In this document: piece by piece, positions 25,812 to 34,428 of the stretch
How the letters are laid out: every line of letters starts with the position of its first letter
How positions within the stretch are numbered: position 1 is the first letter of the stretch
Assembly (NCBI GenBank): GCA_021787845.1
Contig: JAJYLH010000001.1
Location: 302,736-366,735, forward strand
Length of the DNA: 64,000 nt
Direction of reading: 5' to 3'
From: Myxococcales bacterium
Lineage (GTDB): Bacteria > Myxococcota > Myxococcia > Myxococcales > JAJYLH01
Program-made: the position numbers and the translations under genes
Notes under the pieces: model-generated
Databases searched by the model: none
What the model saw: the letters and a program-made list of their open reading frames with translations, nothing else
Told to the model about the DNA's origin: nothing

Positions 25812-26816
25812 CTACCCTCGAAGCGACGCCGGCGACGACGCGCTCTCCACGGGGGCGGGAGCGCTCTCGGTGGCCTTCGGGCGCTTGAGCGGCGTCTCGC
25901 CCAGCACCGCGCGGATGGTCTCTTTCAAGGACAGCGTCGCCTTCCAGCCGGCGTCGCGCACGAAGCGGTTGCCGTCCACCGCGCAGGGGAAGTGGATGTG
26001 GTCGAGCTCCGGCGGCGGAAACGAAGTCAACCGCGCTTCCCACAGCTTCTGGACGAGCGCCCGCGCGACGGGGTGCGGCAGCGGTATCGGCCGGCGCCCG
26101 AGCTCCTGGAGCGCCGACGACAGGGGGACGATGCCGGGCCCGACCACGTTGTACACGCCGCGCAGCCCCGGCCTGAGGGCGAGCTCCATCGCCCGGCAGG
26201 CGTCCGACTCGTGGATGAGCTGCACCAGCGGGTCGAACCCGGCGAGGGTGATCGGGTTTTGCAGGCGCAGGTAGTTCGACGGGGCGTTCTTGATCCGCTC
26301 GCCGAGGATGTGGACCGGCCGCAGAACCACCGTCTCCACCTCGGGGTGCTTCCACATGTACTGCTGCGCGTACATGTCGACTTCGACCAGGTCGCGGATG
26401 TCGCTGAAGCGCTGCCCGGCCATCAGCGGGGCGTCCTCGGAGAGGAAGTTGTCGTTGTTGGGGCTCGGGCCGTAGACGGTGGAGCTACTCAGGACCACCA
26501 CCTTCGGGACCTTGTAGCGGGCGGCGTATTCCAACACCTGGCTCGTGCCGTAGACGTTGAAGGTGTGGTGCTCCTCCTGGCTCATCCTGGGGTCGTGCAT
26601 GATGCCCAGGTGGATGAGGGCCTTGACGTCGCCGCGCCGGAAGACGTCCTCGACCTTCTTGCGCCGCAGGTCGATCTGGAACAGCTCGAGGTCCTTCGGC
26701 TTGCCCTGCATCGGCCGCCGGTCGATGCCGACCACCCGATGGTGCCGGTGCAAGAGCTTCGCCAGCGCCCGCCCCAGGTTGCCGCTGATGCCCGTGATGA
26801 CGACCGCGTTCGGCAT
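25812..26816 (-). CDS. NAD-dependent epimerase/dehydratase (extended SDR)
   Basis: A 334-residue Rossmann enzyme. The cofactor motif GISGNLGRAL is followed by the acidic strand end VVGIDRR (NAD preference), DVKALIHLG, and catalytic SSSTVYGPSP. The expected YxxxK is not clean: the segment reads DMYAQQYMWKHPE. A substrate block RPVHILG follows. It probably acts on a nucleotide sugar or lipid-linked substrate. ATG 26816. The PlsC acyltransferase gene is 27 bases upstream on the same strand, so the pair is likely an operon. The Ala/Pro-rich tail is probably disordered. Confidence 0.87.
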   Translation of the reverse strand: MPNAVVITGISGNLGRALAKLLHRHHRVVGIDRRPMQGKPKDLELFQIDLRRKKVEDVFRRGDVKALIHLGIMHDPRMSQEEHHTFNVYGTSQVLEYAARYKVPKVVVLSSSTVYGPSPNNDNFLSEDAPLMAGQRFSDIRDLVEVDMYAQQYMWKHPEVETVVLRPVHILGERIKNAPSNYLRLQNPITLAGFDPLVQLIHESDACRAMELALRPGLRGVYNVVGPGIVPLSSALQELGRRPIPLPHPVARALVQKLWEARLTSFPPPELDHIHFPCAVDGNRFVRDAGWKATLSLKETIRAVLGETPLKRPKATESAPAPVESASSPASLRG

Positions 26817-26843
26817 GTTCCGTTCTCGCCTTCCTGACCTTCG

Positions 26844-27785
26844 CTACCAGAAGATGTGGCGGCGCTCCCGCAGCCCTTCGTTGAGCATCGCTTGGATCGT
26901 CGCCTTCACCTGCCGCACCTTCTTCTCCACCTCCTGGTCCTCCTCGTCGGCGCCACCGGTGAAGCACATCGGCTCCCCGAAGTAGATGCGGTACTTGACG
27001 GGGAGCGGGAGCGGTAGCCCTTGGAGCACCAGCGGGAAGGCCGGCATCCCCAGGAGGCGCGCCAGGGTCTTCAAGTCGGCCAGCGCCGCGGCCTGCTCTT
27101 CCGCCCCGACCACCGCCACCGGGACGATGGAGGTCTTCGACTGGAGCGCCAGCCGCATGAAGCCGTTGCCGAACTCCTGGAGCTGGTAAGCGCTCCTGTA
27201 GAGCTTGTTGATGCCCTTGGCGCCCTCCGGAAACACCAGGATCGTCTCGTCCTGCGCCAACAACCGCCGGCAATTCTCCGGGGTGCCGACCACCTGCCCC
27301 AGTCGCGAAAAGAGGGTGGAGAAATAGGGAAGGGTCGGGACCCACTTCTCGATCATCGCCCGGACCATCCGCGGATGCTCCGGCTCGACGAGCGTCGCGA
27401 CCCCGATCATCGCGCCGTCGAAGGGAAGCTGTCCCGAGTGGTTCGAGATCAAGAGGACGCGTCCGGTCGGGATGTTCTCGACACCGTGCGTCTCCACCCG
27501 GAAGTAGTGCTTGTAGAGCCACAGCACCGGCGCGATGGCGGCCTTGGAGAACTCGAGGTCGAGCCCGAACGGGTCGACGCCGTACTCGTTCGCTTGCGAG
27601 GTCAGGCGCGCGAGCTTCTCCTCCACCGCTTCCCCGCCGATGCGGCGAGTCCATCCGCGAAAGACGCCGAGGACGCCGCCCGGCTCGCTCGCCGGACGCC
27701 GGGCGAGAGCGGTGGTGGCCCTCGCGGCCATCTTCCAGAGCCCTCCTTCGAGCTTTCGGCCTTGCGCCGGCTGTGCCGCGATCAT
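26844..27785 (-). CDS. PlsC-like 1-acyl-glycerol-phosphate acyltransferase
   Basis: A 313-residue acyltransferase with the motif NHSGQLPFD (NHxxxxD), motif II-like GTPENCRRLL, motif III ILVFPEGAKG and motif IV VPVAVVGAEE. It transfers an acyl group to a lyso-lipid at the inner membrane. The about 100-residue N-terminal extension before the core is helical and basic and could anchor the protein. ATG 27785 is the first start; a second in-frame Met lies 18 codons later. It is cotranscribed with the epimerase downstream. Substrate not determined. Confidence 0.9.
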   Translation of the reverse strand: MIAAQPAQGRKLEGGLWKMAARATTALARRPASEPGGVLGVFRGWTRRIGGEAVEEKLARLTSQANEYGVDPFGLDLEFSKAAIAPVLWLYKHYFRVETHGVENIPTGRVLLISNHSGQLPFDGAMIGVATLVEPEHPRMVRAMIEKWVPTLPYFSTLFSRLGQVVGTPENCRRLLAQDETILVFPEGAKGINKLYRSAYQLQEFGNGFMRLALQSKTSIVPVAVVGAEEQAAALADLKTLARLLGMPAFPLVLQGLPLPLPVKYRIYFGEPMCFTGGADEEDQEVEKKVRQVKATIQAMLNEGLRERRHIFW

Positions 27786-27879
27786 GGGCCATCCATAGCA
27801 CGCGCGCTACTCGCCGGCCGGCCGATTCGCGCCGGGCTCGCCGGGAGTGTCCGACCCCCGAAGTACGCTCCTTTTCGCC

Positions 27880-28188
27880 ATGAGCCCCACCGACCTCACC
27901 CCCGACCTCCTCCAGAAGCTGCGCGACGACTGGCGGGCGGCGACCGGCCGCGTCGACCAGCTCGCCGAACGGGTGAGCGACCTCATCGAGTGGGTCGACG
28001 ACCTGCGCGCCCAGCTCGCCCGGCGCATCGACGGCCTCGAGCAATCGACCACCGGCGCGGTCGGCACCCTCGCGACCACCGTCAGCGGCTTCGCCGAGAC
28101 CCTCGCCGCGCAGGCCGACCTGCCCGAACGGGTGCGCGCCTGTGAGGACGGCCTCGCCCACCTGCGCGCGAAAATTCACACGAAGTGA
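27880..28188 (+). CDS. small coiled-coil protein (paralogue 1)
   Basis: A 102-residue protein starting MSPTDLTPDLLQKLRDD, followed by heptads (VDQLAERVSDLIEWVDDLRAQLARRIDGLEQ) and ending ERVRACEDGLAHLRAKI. No catalytic motif or membrane segment is present. It shares its whole plan with the next gene (T-x-x-LLQxLxD start, RR-centred heptads, and a terminal ERVRxCExxLxxL block), so the two are paralogues. It probably forms helical bundles or fibres. Function unknown. Confidence 0.7.
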   Translation: MSPTDLTPDLLQKLRDDWRAATGRVDQLAERVSDLIEWVDDLRAQLARRIDGLEQSTTGAVGTLATTVSGFAETLAAQADLPERVRACEDGLAHLRAKIHTK

Positions 28189-28236
28189 CGAGCTGCTCGA
28201 CTCGGCCCGCTTTCTGCATTACGATTTGGAGACGAC

Positions 28237-28620
28237 ATGGAGCCGACCGAAATCACCCCGCAGATCCTTCAGAACATCCACGATGGGATCCGTCAGAACC
28301 GCGACGAGATTCGAAAGAACCGCGACGGGCTCGTTCGGGTCAATGAGCGGATCGACAGGCTGTCGGAGCACGTGGATGAAGTCGAGCATCGTCTGAGCCG
28401 GCGCATCGTCGAGACGGAGGTGCGGCTGACGACGGCCATCGTCAATGGAACCCGCGACCTCATCGACTCGAACGTGCGGCTCGCGGCAGTGGTTGCCGAC
28501 ATGCAAGGGGCGCTTCGGGCGGCCATCCAGCGATTCGACGGCCAAGGCGACCTGGGCCCGCGGGTGGAGAGGTGCGAGAAGCGGCTGGACGCGCTCGAAG
28601 GCCGTCGGCCCGAAGAGTGA
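28237..28620 (+). CDS. small coiled-coil protein (paralogue 2)
   Basis: A 127-residue protein starting MEPTEITPQILQNIHDGI. It has a 7-residue repeat QNRDEIRKNRDGL, then RIDRLSEHVDEVEHRLSRRIVETE, a middle helical segment and the terminal ERCEKRLDALEG. It is parallel in design to the gene 48 bases upstream. The single conserved Cys in the ER(V/R)xCE block of both could link monomers (inferred). Function unknown. Confidence 0.72.
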   Translation: MEPTEITPQILQNIHDGIRQNRDEIRKNRDGLVRVNERIDRLSEHVDEVEHRLSRRIVETEVRLTTAIVNGTRDLIDSNVRLAAVVADMQGALRAAIQRFDGQGDLGPRVERCEKRLDALEGRRPEE

Positions 28621-28623
28621 GCC

Positions 28624-29079
28624 TCACATCGCGGCGTCGCAGCTCGGACCGGCGAATGGTGCCAGGCTGATGCGGACCGGAACCGTCGCTGCCGAACCGA
28701 AGCTCACGTTCATCCCGCAACCCGTCTGGACGAGCATCCCGCTCGCATCGAGCGCCTCGACGTTGACGAGGTAGGTGCCCGGCGTCACCTGGAGGTCGAG
28801 CGCCTTGCCGCTGTCCTCCTGCGTGAACGCTGTCCGAAAGACCTTCTGCCCGGCTTGAGCGCCGGCGAAGGGCACCGACGGGATTCCGGCGTCCTTGAAA
28901 CAGGCGCTCGCGAAGACCGAGCAGTCGACGCCGGGGGCGTTCACCAACTCGACCTGGAGCTCCCGGATCTCGGCGGCGGTCCCGCTCGACAGCGCGAGGC
29001 CGAGGGAGGCGAGGGGCGGCGAGCCGGCGCCGCCGCACGACGCGAGCGCGAGCAGGGCGAGAGCGAAAGCGCTCCTCAT
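28624..29079 (-). CDS. small lipoprotein, 4-bp overlap with TPR protein gene
   Basis: A 151-residue predicted lipoprotein with MRSAFALALLALASCGG, lipobox ALASC and Cys15. The mature part contains a beta-rich domain reading IRELQVELVNAPGVDCSVFASACFKD ... GTYLVNVEALDASG. This resembles the small adhesion/transport-type lipoproteins common in myxobacteria that report a quantity and a Cys-bearing default. Its ATG overlaps the stop of the TPR gene by 4 bases (ATGA), so translation is probably coupled. Confidence 0.75.
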   Translation of the reverse strand: MRSAFALALLALASCGGAGSPPLASLGLALSSGTAAEIRELQVELVNAPGVDCSVFASACFKDAGIPSVPFAGAQAGQKVFRTAFTQEDSGKALDLQVTPGTYLVNVEALDASGMLVQTGCGMNVSFGSAATVPVRISLAPFAGPSCDAAM

Positions 29080-29945
29080 GGGCTCACCTGGACCGTGAGG
29101 TGCATCGTCGCGGGCTTCGACTGCAGCTCGACGTAGGCGAGAGCGCCGCCGCCCGCCACGACGGCCCCGACCACCCCCCAAATCCACCAGTGCGCGTACC
29201 ACGGCGTCGCGCTCGCGGCGGGTCCGACCGTCCGGACCGGAACCGCCGGTCCTCCCGGAATGGTCAACGACCGCGGCGACAGCGAGCTGCCATCGCCCTG
29301 CATCCTTTGGCCGTCGCTCGACTGCACCTCGGCGTAGTACTCGAGCGTGGCGCCAGCCGGGAATCCGGGCACCACGGCGATGAAACGGCCGGTCGGCGGC
29401 GGGGAGAGCGAGAGCGGTGCCCATTGCCAGGCGTCGCTCAGCGCGGGACGAAAGTAGATCCGCCCGCGAAAGCCGGGGCGCATGCCCAGAAGCAGGGCGG
29501 GGATTTCGATGGGCTGGTTGGCGCCGGTGATCCTCGGCGGCAAGAGATGGATGGCGAGGACCTGGCCATGCGTGAGAAACACCTGGCGCACCTGTTCGAA
29601 CTCGGTCTTCACCCGCGGGCTCGTCAGCCGCGGCGGCGCGAAGTCCGGGTTGACGTACAGAAGCCGCGTGAAGGTGTCGCGGGCGTCGTCGTCGCGCCCG
29701 AGGTAGACGTAGACCTCGCCGATTCGCCAATAGAGCTCGACCAGCTCCTCGTTCGAGTTGTCGGGCGAGCTCAGGCCGTCCTGGAGCGTGATGAGCGCGT
29801 TCTCGAAATCGCCCTGGTCGATCTGCCGCTGGGCATGCGCCAGCACTTGCGGCGTCGGGGGCCGGTCGGCGAGGGCGGGACGCGCCAGGACCAGCGCGGC
29901 GAGCACGCCCCACCCGAGCACGGTCCCGGTTCGGTGACCACCCAT
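29076..29945 (-). CDS. TPR-containing envelope protein
   Basis: A 289-residue exported protein. A signal sequence (VLGWGVLAALVLARPALA-D) is followed by TPR-like helices (AQRQIDQGDFENALITLQDGL ... LYWRIGEVYVYLGRDDDARDTFTRLL, about residues 38-105). A beta-rich middle region follows, then a C-terminal membrane helix (WWIWGVVGAVVAGGGALAYVEL). The tail after the helix is short. ATG 29945 is chosen because it begins the signal peptide; the frame is open for 71 more codons. It is translationally coupled to the lipoprotein gene downstream. Confidence 0.75.
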   Translation of the reverse strand: MGGHRTGTVLGWGVLAALVLARPALADRPPTPQVLAHAQRQIDQGDFENALITLQDGLSSPDNSNEELVELYWRIGEVYVYLGRDDDARDTFTRLLYVNPDFAPPRLTSPRVKTEFEQVRQVFLTHGQVLAIHLLPPRITGANQPIEIPALLLGMRPGFRGRIYFRPALSDAWQWAPLSLSPPPTGRFIAVVPGFPAGATLEYYAEVQSSDGQRMQGDGSSLSPRSLTIPGGPAVPVRTVGPAASATPWYAHWWIWGVVGAVVAGGGALAYVELQSKPATMHLTVQVSP

Positions 29946-30090
29946 GCGAACCGTCGCTGATAGCACGATTCCGACCGGTCGATGGCAACTGGCGGCGAGA
30001 CGGCCCGCGCCAGGAACGACTTGAGGTCGCGGCCGGTTTTCGCTACTGCCTTCCTTCCCGAAGGCCGGCTTGGCTCCGTGAGGCAGCTTG

Positions 30091-30666
30091 GTGGACTCCC
30101 TCGTCATCGACGTCGATCGCATCGAGCACCCGCGCGAGCGCTTCGAGCGCGCGCTCACCCGGGGGTTCCTGAAGAGCGTGTTCGAGGACGCGCCCGCCTA
30201 CGCGGTCGTGGACCCGTCGACCATCGTCGTCCACCTCACCCGGGTCGGCGCAAAGGACGTGCTCCTCGAAGGCAGCACGCAAGTTTCCGTCGAGAGCGCC
30301 TGCCGGCGGTGCCTGAAGCCGGTCCGCAGCGACCTGCCGATCGTCTTCCAACTCGACCTGGTCTGGCGCCCATCCGCCGCGGCCAAGGGCGAGCGCCCTT
30401 CCGAGGATCGCGGCCAGGGCAGCACCTCGGCCTCGTTCGACGAGCACGAAATCGACGAGGAGCCGTTCGACGGCGAGCGCGTCGACCTGGGGCCGATCGC
30501 CCGCGAGCAACTCCTCCTCGCCCTGCCGCCCATCGAGCCCGCGTGCTCCGAAAGCTGCCGGGGGCTGTGCCCGACCTGCGGCCAGGACCTGAACGAGGCG
30601 GACTGCGGCCACGCCCGGCTGGGCGGCGACCCCCGCTGGGCGCGGCTGCGCGACCTCAAGGTCTAG
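30091..30666 (+). CDS. DUF177 / YceD-like protein
   Basis: A 191-residue protein of the DUF177 family encoded before rpmF, as in most bacteria. The N-terminal beta-domain contains the paired Cys block SACRRCLKPV. The acidic middle is DEEPFDGERVDLGPIAREQLLLALP, and the C-terminal zinc-ribbon-like block is CSESCRGLCPTCGQDLNEADCGH. The family is linked to 23S rRNA/ribosomal protein accumulation. GTG 30091 has GAGG at good spacing; TTG 30088 is adjacent. Between it and rpmF are 271 bases with an inverted repeat. Confidence 0.87.
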   Translation: MDSLVIDVDRIEHPRERFERALTRGFLKSVFEDAPAYAVVDPSTIVVHLTRVGAKDVLLEGSTQVSVESACRRCLKPVRSDLPIVFQLDLVWRPSAAAKGERPSEDRGQGSTSASFDEHEIDEEPFDGERVDLGPIAREQLLLALPPIEPACSESCRGLCPTCGQDLNEADCGHARLGGDPRWARLRDLKV

Positions 30667-30695
30667 CTCGACCCTCGCCGAAAAGCGTCTGGACT

Positions 30696-30765
30696 GCCAA
30701 GACGCCACGAACGCCGATCTCGCTGACCGCAGTTCTTGAGTTCTTGGCGCTCTTGGCGTCGCGGC
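30696..30765. repeat. imperfect inverted repeat between DUF177 gene and rpmF
   Basis: GCCAAGACGCCACGAACGCC (30697-30716) can pair with the reverse complement of TTCTTGGCGCTCTTGGCGTC (30741-30760). A second, nested GTTCTTGAGTTCTTGG direct repeat lies at 30732-30747. It could be a transcription attenuator or a dispersed palindrome. Confidence 0.5.
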
Positions 30766-30937
30766 CGTCCATCCGAGGGCTCTTCGGCGAGGCTCTAGCT
30801 CGAACCGTGCCACCCGCCGGACGCTTCGCTTTCCTTTTCGCCGGCCGTTAGGCTATACGGCCTTAGTCCTTCGCGCCGGCGAGCGGGGCTCGTCCTTGGG
30901 CGAAGCGTCCTGGCACGAGCCGAGAGGTTTATCGCAG

Positions 30938-31117
30938 ATGGGTGTTCCGAAGAAGCGCACGAGCTCGCAAAAGCGCGACCAGCGTCGCGCCCACTGGAAG
31001 ATCACGGCGCCGAACGTGTCCGCCTGCCCGAGCTGCGGCGAGCCCGTCCTCCCGCACCATATCTGCTCGGCGTGCGGCAAGTACGGCGACCAGCAGGTCA
31101 TCGAAGTCAAGAGCTAG
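30938..31117 (+). CDS. rpmF: 50S ribosomal protein L32
   Basis: A 59-residue ribosomal protein with MGVPKKRTSSQKRDQRRAH followed by a zinc ribbon CPSC...CSAC (CPSCGEP / HICSACG). ATG 30938 is preceded by CGAGAGG. It lies upstream of fabD, the usual rpmF-fatty-acid synthesis arrangement, but plsX and fabH, which are often between, are absent here. Confidence 0.96.
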   Translation: MGVPKKRTSSQKRDQRRAHWKITAPNVSACPSCGEPVLPHHICSACGKYGDQQVIEVKS

Positions 31118-31137
31118 GGCGAGCGGCGCCCGAGACC

Positions 31138-32085
31138 TTGAGACGCGTCGCTTACCTCTTCCCGGGGCAGGGAAGCCAGGATCTCGGAATGGGGCTCGCT
31201 CTTGCGCGAGCCTCGTCCGCGGCGGCGGAGGTGTTCGCCCGCGCCGACCGGGCGGCGGGCTTCGCGCTCACCGAGCTCGTCGAGCGCGGCCCCAGAGAAG
31301 CGCTGCAGCTCACCGAGAACACGCAGCCGGCGGTCCTGACCGCCTCGCTCGCCTGCCTCGCCGCCGCACGGGAGGCGGGCCTGCCCCCGCCCGATTTCGT
31401 CGCCGGCCATTCGCTCGGCGAGTTCTCGGCGCTGGTCGCGGCCCACGCGCTCGCGTTGGAGGAGGCGGTTCGCGCCGTGCGCGCCCGGGGCCGGTTCATG
31501 CAGGAAGCGGTCCCGGTCGGGGAGGGCAGCATGGCTGCCGTTCTCCAGCTCGCGGCGCCGGAGGTGGTCGCCGCCTGCGCCGAGGCGCGCGCCGAGGCAC
31601 CCGGGCGGGTGGTGGTCGCGGCGAACTTCAACGGCCCCGAGCAGACGGTCGTCGCCGGACACCAGGACCGGGTCCTGCGGGCGGGCGAGCTGTGCCTGGC
31701 CAAGGGGGCCCGCAGGGTGGTACCGCTGCCGGTGAGCGCGCCGTTCCATTCGCCGCTGGTCGCGCCTGCCGCGCCGCGCCTGGCCGAGGTGCTGGCGTCG
31801 CTCGACTTTTCCGACGCGGCGATTCCCGTCGTCACCAACGTGACGGCGACGCCGGAGACGGCGGCGGGGACGCTCCGGTCGCTCCTCGTCGAGCAGGTGA
31901 CCGCGCCGGTGCGGTGGACCGAGATCGTCGCGCGCCTGTGGAGGGAAGGGTGCGACACCTTCCTCGAGCTGGGTCCGGGCGCGGCGCTGACCGGCCTCGT
32001 GCGCCGGCAGCTCCCCCAAGCGAGAGCGCTGCCGGTATCCGACCCGACGCGGCTGGCGGCGGCGCTCGAGGCCCTCGCGACGTGA
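31138..32085 (+). CDS. fabD: malonyl-CoA:ACP transacylase
   Basis: A 315-residue cytosolic enzyme that moves malonyl from CoA to acyl carrier protein for fatty-acid synthesis. LFPGQGSQ opens the fold; the nucleophile is in AGHSLGEFSAL, followed by ARGRFMQEAVP, and SAPFHSPLV contains the catalytic His. TTG 31138 gives the canonical LRRVAYLFPGQGSQ start; the frame is open into rpmF. A cysteine-rich lipoprotein gene begins at its stop with a GTGA overlap. Confidence 0.95.
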   Translation: MRRVAYLFPGQGSQDLGMGLALARASSAAAEVFARADRAAGFALTELVERGPREALQLTENTQPAVLTASLACLAAAREAGLPPPDFVAGHSLGEFSALVAAHALALEEAVRAVRARGRFMQEAVPVGEGSMAAVLQLAAPEVVAACAEARAEAPGRVVVAANFNGPEQTVVAGHQDRVLRAGELCLAKGARRVVPLPVSAPFHSPLVAPAAPRLAEVLASLDFSDAAIPVVTNVTATPETAAGTLRSLLVEQVTAPVRWTEIVARLWREGCDTFLELGPGAALTGLVRRQLPQARALPVSDPTRLAAALEALAT

Positions 32086-32528
32086 GACGCTGGGCGGCAG
32101 CGCTGTCGCTCATCGTGGCGTGCGCGACTGCGCCGGCCGTGCGCCGTGGAAACCTCGGCCAGGACTGCGTTTCGGACCGCGACTGCGCGTACGGATTGGT
32201 CTGCCAAGCCGCCGCGCCGGGACGTCGATGCGTCTTCGAGCGCTACGGCGCCTGTCGCGTCGACGGCGACTGCCTCCCCGGCCGCAGGTGCCGGGACCGC
32301 TTCTGTACGGTTCAGTGCGTGTTCGACAGCGGCTGTCCGAAAGGTCGCGCCTGCCAGGTGGGCGAGTGCGTTGCCGCTCGGCGGGACGAGGGATGTGTCC
32401 TGCCGGGCGATTGTCCGCTCGGCGAGCAGTGCATCGCCGGGCGCTGCGAGAGCTCGGTCGGGGTCGCGTGCGCGAGCGACACCGACTGCGGACCGATGGC
32501 GCGCTGCATCGGCGGCGTCTGCCGGTGA
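32082..32528 (+). CDS. Cys-rich lipoprotein with Dickkopf-like repeats
   Basis: A 148-residue protein from GTG 32082, overlapping the fabD stop by 4 bases. A short signal (RRWAAALSLIVAC) gives a lipobox IVAC. The mature part carries about six repeats of the form C-x2-D-x-D-C-x4-G-x-x-C, typical of myxobacterial Cys-rich surface proteins. It is probably anchored in the outer membrane and stabilised by disulfides. Translation is likely coupled to fabD. Function unknown. Confidence 0.75.
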   Translation: MRRWAAALSLIVACATAPAVRRGNLGQDCVSDRDCAYGLVCQAAAPGRRCVFERYGACRVDGDCLPGRRCRDRFCTVQCVFDSGCPKGRACQVGECVAARRDEGCVLPGDCPLGEQCIAGRCESSVGVACASDTDCGPMARCIGGVCR

Positions 32529-32550
32529 CGGCTTCCCGCGTGCGACGTTG

Positions 32551-32587
32551 AGACCGATCGGTCGGATCGGTCCGATCGGTCCGATCG
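32551..32587. repeat. CGATCGGTC-type repeat, family 2, copy 1
   Basis: AGACCGATCGGTCGGATCGG and the following TCCGATCGGTCCGATCG form overlapping palindromes between two convergent genes (stops at 32528 and 32605). Copies occur at 55636-55682 and 62680-62705. It may act as a bidirectional terminator or a protein-binding site. Confidence 0.75.
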
Positions 32588-32604
32588 AAGCGAAAGCCTG
32601 AGCG

Positions 32605-34428
32605 TCAGGGCTGTTGGTCGGCGTCGTTCATCTGCTGCTGAAAATCGCGGAGCAGCTTCTGCACCTGGTCGGGCGTCACCGGCGCACTCCCGCCGCCCGG
32701 AAGGCCGGAGCCGCCGAGCGCCTGGCTCAGCGCGCCGAGCGAGAGCCCGCTCAACGACCCGGGACCGCCGACCGCGCCCAGGAGCCCCGAAAGGTCGAGC
32801 GGCCCGAGGTCCTCGTTGCCGTGCTTCTCGTAGAACCAACGACGCCACAGCTTCGCGACCTTTTCGCCGCCGGCCTGGACGAGCGCGACCTCGAGGTCGC
32901 CCGGGGTGATCCGCTTGAAGCGCCATTTCTCGACCACGCTCCTGAGCGCGCGGGCGAGCTTCTGCCGGCCGATAGCCCTCTCGACCGCCTCGTAGAAGAG
33001 CGGCGCCTTCCCGTAGACCAGGCCGGCGTAGTCGATCATCGACGGAAAGTCGCCGGCCGGGCGGGCGACGACGCCGTCCGGATGCCCGAGGAGCGCGAGC
33101 GCCTGGAAGTTCATCGCCACCTGGAGAGACCGGTCGCGCAGGAACGCGCCCTCGCCCTGGGTCGCGCGGGTCGCGACCAGCGCGCTCCACTGCGCGAGCG
33201 GCTCGTCGATGAATGGATAGCGCTGAGGGTGCGAGCCGACCTGCGCGTACCACCATTCGTGGGCGACCTCGTGCCGGACGATGAACTGCAAGGTGTCGTC
33301 GAAGAAGCGCCCCGACGGGTCGGCGAGCGCGAGCATCCCGGTGGGACGGCGGTAGAAGCCGCTTCCCTCCAGCGTCAGCGCCGGCAGCTCGACGCCGCCG
33401 GCGCCGCCGACGAGAGCGCTCTCGGCGACCTTCAGGACCGACCACGGATAGCGGCCGAACTCGCGGTCATAGGTTTCGAGCGCGCCCACCGCCGCCGAAA
33501 GCGCACGCAAGCCGGCCCGCCGGTCGGTCGCCTTGAAGAAGCTCTCGACCCTCACCCCGCGCGCGACGCGCGCGCGCTCGGCGTACGCGCGCGAGACGAC
33601 GAGGCCCACGTCGCGGGTCGCGGCCATCGCGAACGAGGTGCGCACCTCGCCGTTTTCGAGCCGCACCCGCCCCACCTCGCGGCCGGTCGCCGCGACCAGC
33701 GCTCCCGCCGGTACGACCACGCTCAACAGCAAGTTCTGCGGGTCCGAGTAGGTCGGGTCGCCGATGTCGGACGGCGTCTTCGTGTCGAAGCGGCCGTCGA
33801 TGAACGCCGGCACCACCGGAGAAAAACCGGTCAGCGTGCAGAGGCCGTCGCCGCAGGCGAAGGTGCCGTACTCGTCGGTGGAGCCGCCGCCGGTTCCGAA
33901 GAGGGCGCTCAGGCTCGCCTGGAACGGGTCGGTCGCGCCGGGCGCGAGCCGGTCGAGCTTGCCGCCCAGGGTGCCGGTGAGGACGACGCGGGCCAAGGGC
34001 GCGAGCGGCGCCGGGAGGTCGTACCAGGTGACGGTGGCGGATTGCGGGCGGTGCTCGAGCCTGCGCGGCGCGCCGCCGTCGATGGACCCCTTCACGTCGA
34101 CCCAGGCCACCGTGGGGCCGTTCGTACCCGACCCGTTCGACTCGAGCCGCACCGGCAGCTCCTTCACCGGCGCGCCGGTCGTGTTCCTCCAGTCGAGCCG
34201 CGCCTCTCCCGTAAAGCTGCGGCGCTCCAGGTCGACGGTGATGTCCAGCGTCAATAGCGGAAGGGCGTCGAGGCCGCCGGTCGCCGTTTCCACCGTGGCG
34301 ACCTGGCCCTTGCGAATCGATTTCTCCAGGAGCTGCCGTTCGGCCGGCGAGAGAGCGCCCGCGGGCAGGGATGCGGCAAGCAGGAGCGCTGCTGACCACC
34401 AAGCCCAGGCGCGCGCGCGAGGCCTCAT
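32605..34428 (-). CDS. M1-like (gluzincin) peptidase, exported
   Basis: A 607-residue protein with a signal sequence (WSAALLLAASLPAGA-L). An N-terminal beta domain as in M1 aminopeptidases is followed by the catalytic domain with RHEVAHEWWYAQVG (HExxH) and, 18 residues on, the third ligand in DEPLAQWSAL. The GAMEN substrate loop is not evident; the corresponding region reads GGAGGVELPALT. The Gly/Pro/Gln C-terminus is low complexity. ATG 34428 overlaps the PEGA gene stop by 4 bases. The substrate is unknown. Confidence 0.85.
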   Translation of the reverse strand: MRPRARAWAWWSAALLLAASLPAGALSPAERQLLEKSIRKGQVATVETATGGLDALPLLTLDITVDLERRSFTGEARLDWRNTTGAPVKELPVRLESNGSGTNGPTVAWVDVKGSIDGGAPRRLEHRPQSATVTWYDLPAPLAPLARVVLTGTLGGKLDRLAPGATDPFQASLSALFGTGGGSTDEYGTFACGDGLCTLTGFSPVVPAFIDGRFDTKTPSDIGDPTYSDPQNLLLSVVVPAGALVAATGREVGRVRLENGEVRTSFAMAATRDVGLVVSRAYAERARVARGVRVESFFKATDRRAGLRALSAAVGALETYDREFGRYPWSVLKVAESALVGGAGGVELPALTLEGSGFYRRPTGMLALADPSGRFFDDTLQFIVRHEVAHEWWYAQVGSHPQRYPFIDEPLAQWSALVATRATQGEGAFLRDRSLQVAMNFQALALLGHPDGVVARPAGDFPSMIDYAGLVYGKAPLFYEAVERAIGRQKLARALRSVVEKWRFKRITPGDLEVALVQAGGEKVAKLWRRWFYEKHGNEDLGPLDLSGLLGAVGGPGSLSGLSLGALSQALGGSGLPGGGSAPVTPDQVQKLLRDFQQQMNDADQQP

